A stretch of 64,000 bases of DNA from Centroberyx gerrardi (lineage: Eukaryota > Chordata > Actinopteri > Beryciformes > Berycidae). The position numbers and the translations under genes are program-made. Shown piece after piece: positions 61,301 through 64,000 of the stretch. Positions within the stretch are counted from its first letter, which is position 1. Every line of letters begins with the position of its first letter. Under the pieces are notes generated by a model. The model saw only the letters and a program-made list of their open reading frames with translations. It was not told the origin of the DNA and did not search any database. The stretch is taken from positions 16,781,572-16,845,571 of the forward strand of contig NC_136008.1 in NCBI RefSeq assembly GCF_048128805.1, read 5' to 3'.

Positions 61301-63588
61301 AAAAGCGGGTGATTTTGGGGATTAACTTGGGTTTTTTTTTTTGGCCATGAGTTGCCACAGGAATCCATTTTGTCCCCATAAACTTGTGGAATCTGCCGGA
61401 GAAAAGAAGGGGGAAGTAGGCAGGAATGAATTTAGCTGAGATCAATAAATAGCTGAAATAAGTGTAACTCTGATGATGTTAATTAATACTTGTGAAACTC
61501 TCAGGATCCATTCTGGGGGCCCTGGACCATTTCATCCTGAGCAAAGGTAAAGGGCGTTTTAATCTTTATCTTCTAAATACTATTATTTCTTATCTATTAG
61601 TTCTGTACTCTCACTTTCAACTTTCAACTTTAAACAGACCCACGCATGGCTGGTGAAGGGAATTCTGTTGTTTTTTTTTAGAAGATCTATGCATAGAATT
61701 TGCATATTTTCTGTTCTCCTTTTTAACAACAAAAGGTCTGTCTGTGGCAGATTCTCGATGTCTGAAAAACAGGACTTTCATGTGTTGAAATATGTGAGAA
61801 TTAAGGCTGGGTATTGGCAAGGACCTCACGATACGATATGTATCACGATACATGGGTCACGATACGATTGTATCCCGATACATTGCAATACCATACATAT
61901 TGCGATACATTGCAATACTCTACATAATTTACTGAAAATGTAAAAATAGAGCTGAAAATACAACTTGCTGTGTACCACCTGCAGGCCTGGAATTAAGTCA
62001 TTTTTAGGGCAAGGCCACTTTGGCCTTTGATAAATACAAATTTATTGGGACATCGCAGCCAAAATGTAGGGCACCAAGGCCAAAACCAATGGTTATTAAA
62101 ATCCTTTTTTCAGTCCTTTTTCCTCAACAAATAAATATCCTAATAGAAAAATTAAGTGCTGCAGTGTGATACAGCACATATGTAAGATGGCTCAGACTGC
62201 AAAGTTAGTTACATGTCCAGTAACACACGATAATGTAAGTGTAACCCAGGTTATTTTCTGTAACTACAAATTACAGATGTCCCCTAAACGCCTCATGCAG
62301 ACTATCGGTAGGTGCTACAATTTACCGATGTTCCCTAAACGCCTCATGCAGACCACTGCTACTGATAGCGTTTTTGCTGCTCTCAACCCAGTTAATTTTG
62401 CTATATTCTTCATTACAGCAGCTACCCGCTGTACATTTAAACTTACACTAATTCTGCTCAAGCACTCATAGCTCTCTCCTTCTTTTAGCGACTTTCTTGC
62501 TAATCCCACAGTTGTTTACACGCTTTTCAGATCTGCTAGTTACTTAGCTTAGCAGTTAGCGATAGCTTAGCAGTTAGCGATGGCGTCTTTCTCTCCCTCT
62601 CAGTTTAATTAATAATTAGCTGTTAATGTTTACGTTAACGAGTGGGAGAAATCTCGCGCTACTGTTGATGTCCAGCGTGATGACAGAGACTCTGGAAAAC
62701 GAGTTTGTTTATTTGCTGCGTCGCATGTAGTTTTAAATGAAGAAATCCGCAACTTTCTTTTAAGGGCACAACCTGGGCACAACGGCCAGTTGAAAATAGG
62801 GCATGCCAAACTGGCCGTGTGGATAGTTAATTTTAGAAGGGACATTACGGCCACACTCCGGGGCATCCACGGCACTGGCCGTTTGGCCGTGGTATACATT
62901 AATTCCTGCCCTGCACCTGGGTAGTCTAATATGTACATCACATTATATTGATAACTCAGCGGACAAATTGAGTCGAAACTATTTAATTCAAAGGGATTTG
63001 AGGGAAATTTAAGGACATTTTAAATCTGTTTAAAACATGAATAATTTTTTTTTAATGTATCGATACGAGGGGCTGGAAAATCGATACAGTATCGTGGAAA
63101 AAAATATTGCAATACTCAGCTGTATCGATTTTTTTGCACAGCCCTAGTGAGAATATAAGTGAATATTATTTGTGGCTGAAACTTTCCTTACTTGCTCTGA
63201 TTTTCACATTGAACCAACCTTAACTTTCAAAAGTGTACTTTTTGCTATATTTAAACAAATACATGTCCATGTTTTATTGTCTATGTTGTATGTTGAGTGA
63301 TCGATTTATCGTGTAATACGCAAACAAAAGAGACATGGTGGATTTGGGTACAGTTCATATGTAGGTGTCCTAAGTGAAAAAGGTTAAATAGCTAATCGTT
63401 GTTTTCCAGATAGTGTAATAATAAAGATTTTGATCCACAGGTCCAATAATGTGAGTTCAACAACCTCAGGCAACCAGACACTCTCCAAGCCTCGTTTCCC
63501 ATCCCCCAAAAGGTACTTGGCTCACTTCTCTTAAACTTGACCATTTGACACCATATAGTACATTGAAAATTGCATTATTATAATTGCT

Positions 63589-63624
<36 letters not shown>

Positions 63625-63861
63625 GATTATAGTATATGAAACTTGTTGTTGTTGTTGTTGTTGTTGTTAATGGGCCTCAGCCAGCCAAGATTCAGCAAAT
63701 ACAATGAGGTACGTACTAAAATTGCCGCTGATTTATTCACAAATAATACATCCACTACCAAGCTCTCGAAGTATAATGACTGTAATTTCTCACAGGACTT
63801 TGATGACGATGATGCTGATTATACAAACACCGCGGACCTCAACATCTATGGAAACCTCTGA
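58308..63861 (+). CDS. Siglec-like receptor D: V + one C2 domain, membrane segment, long tail with YxN motifs, 365 aa
   Basis: Exons: 58308-58353, 59040-59411, 59551-59850, 60814-60913, 61106-61144, 61263-61295, 61505-61546, 63441-63512, 63681-63708, 63796-63861; 1098 nt including TGA. Signal peptide MDKQRRMMIFWLLLEG. The V-set has TSCVVVPC, NCTLKM (E-strand Cys) and IGPFCFRVEM (F-strand Arg). The C2 domain has IHTCPSNMP (interdomain partner Cys) and ITCTAEFYGG. The membrane segment is IIIPTAVGVGTAVVFGALCVVM. The tail is built from five small exons, basic and Ser-rich, ending in an acidic stretch and DYTNTADLNIYGNL: two YxN motifs, the last with Leu at +3. The N-terminal Trp seen in genes A, B and C is missing. 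The V exon has a tandem CAGCAG acceptor (start 59037 or 59040). The exon 63681-63708 follows a (TTG)n repeat and is the least certain. Sialic-acid binding is likely but unproven. Confidence 0.82.
58396..58951. mobile_element. Foldback/MITE-like element with about 105-bp inverted ends in gene D intron 1
   Basis: 58400-58502 (tatagacctcgtaagtcag...cacataatcgt) is the inverted, diverged copy of 58838-58949 (acgattatgtgaaacccc...cgaggtctata). TIRs begin TAGACCTCG and are flanked by TA. The roughly 330-bp centre has no coding. Confidence 0.7.
59851..60813. other. Intron of gene D between the C2 and membrane exons
   Basis: About 960 nt. No inverted ends, repeat array or Ig-like exon are seen. The gene may have lost further C2 exons here, but no remnant is visible. 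Confidence 0.4.
61802..63146. mobile_element. hAT-type element in gene D intron 7, carrying a second nested element
   Basis: The outer element starts taaggctgggtattgg and ends gcacagcccta. It is flanked by the 8-bp duplication gtgagaat (61794-61801 and 63147-63154), the hAT size. Its ends are rich in cacgatac/gtatcgat words. The inner element, 61982-62913, has ends caggcctggaattaa and ttaattcctgccctg. Confidence 0.75.
61982..62913. mobile_element. Inner DNA element nested in the hAT at 61802-63146
   Basis: 15-bp inverted ends with three mismatches (CAGGCCTGGAATTAA / CAGGGCAGGAATTAA). It contains a local duplication (cctaaacgcctcatgcaga at about 62283 and 62333) and gatagcttagcagttagc repeats. 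No intact transposase frame is seen. Confidence 0.6.
63595..63669. repeat. (TTG)n microsatellite next to a gene D exon
   Basis: Two TTG runs, 63595-63624 and 63643-63668, end 12 nt before the exon at 63681. Confidence 0.95.
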
Positions 63862-64000
63862 AGCAATATTGCCTTCCAAAGAGAGAGGTCAAGATCAAAG
63901 CAACCGACAAATCTAATCACCTCCATAATGATTGTTTGCATTTAGTGCACTTAATGATTGCAATTCTGTTATCCTGTTTATTCAGCCCACTCAGTCTCTT
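63862..64000. other. Start of the gene D 3' UTR
   Basis: The window ends 139 nt after the gene D stop. No polyadenylation signal is reached. Confidence 0.6.

Overview
This window is eukaryotic and looks like a ray-finned fish (teleost) nuclear genome. Its genes are split into many small exons with GT-AG introns, it carries fish-type hAT/MITE, SINE, LINE and Penelope debris, and its proteins are clear vertebrate orthologues. I rebuilt ten gene models by checking splice sites and phase by eye; every multi-exon model closes in frame.

Layout. 202-5831 (-) is PROSER3, head to head with LIN37 at 6905-10476 (+). The roughly 1.07 kb between them holds a cluster of CCAAT boxes. 12188-14014 (-) is a chemoattractant-type GPCR of the FPR/CMKLR group. 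14671-16667 (-) is a seven-exon chymotrypsin-like protease with a TATA box and a PTF1-like element. 17784-21270 (-) is HSPA8 (Hsc70), with a non-coding first exon near 23 kb. 25160-34777 (-) is a ten-exon TBC-domain RabGAP; one intron holds a LINE remnant that is itself interrupted by a Penelope-like retroelement end with a hammerhead-like motif.

37.7-64 kb is a cluster of Siglec-like (MAG/CD22-like) receptors. Gene A (37772-40244, +) has one V domain. Gene B (44804-46075, +) has V+C2 and ends before any membrane segment. Gene C (48484-54270, -) has V+3 C2 domains, a membrane segment and a short tail. Gene D (58308-63861, +) has V+C2, a membrane segment and a long tail. Decayed copies of B-type and C-type exons lie between them, so the cluster is still turning over. 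A small unrecognised 91-codon ORF starting MGNSAS (56536-56811, -) sits between C and D.

How the parts relate. In human, LIN37, PROSER3, MAG and CD22 all lie on 19q13.12, so their presence in one 64 kb fish window supports calling these receptors the MAG/CD22 neighbourhood. The receptors keep the Siglec V-set pattern: a B-E strand cysteine pair and an F-strand arginine. The three membrane-anchored ones end in tyrosine motifs of the form YxN, which suggests Grb2-type signalling rather than only classical ITIMs. The rest of the window (protease, chaperone, GPCR, RabGAP) consists of unrelated single genes.
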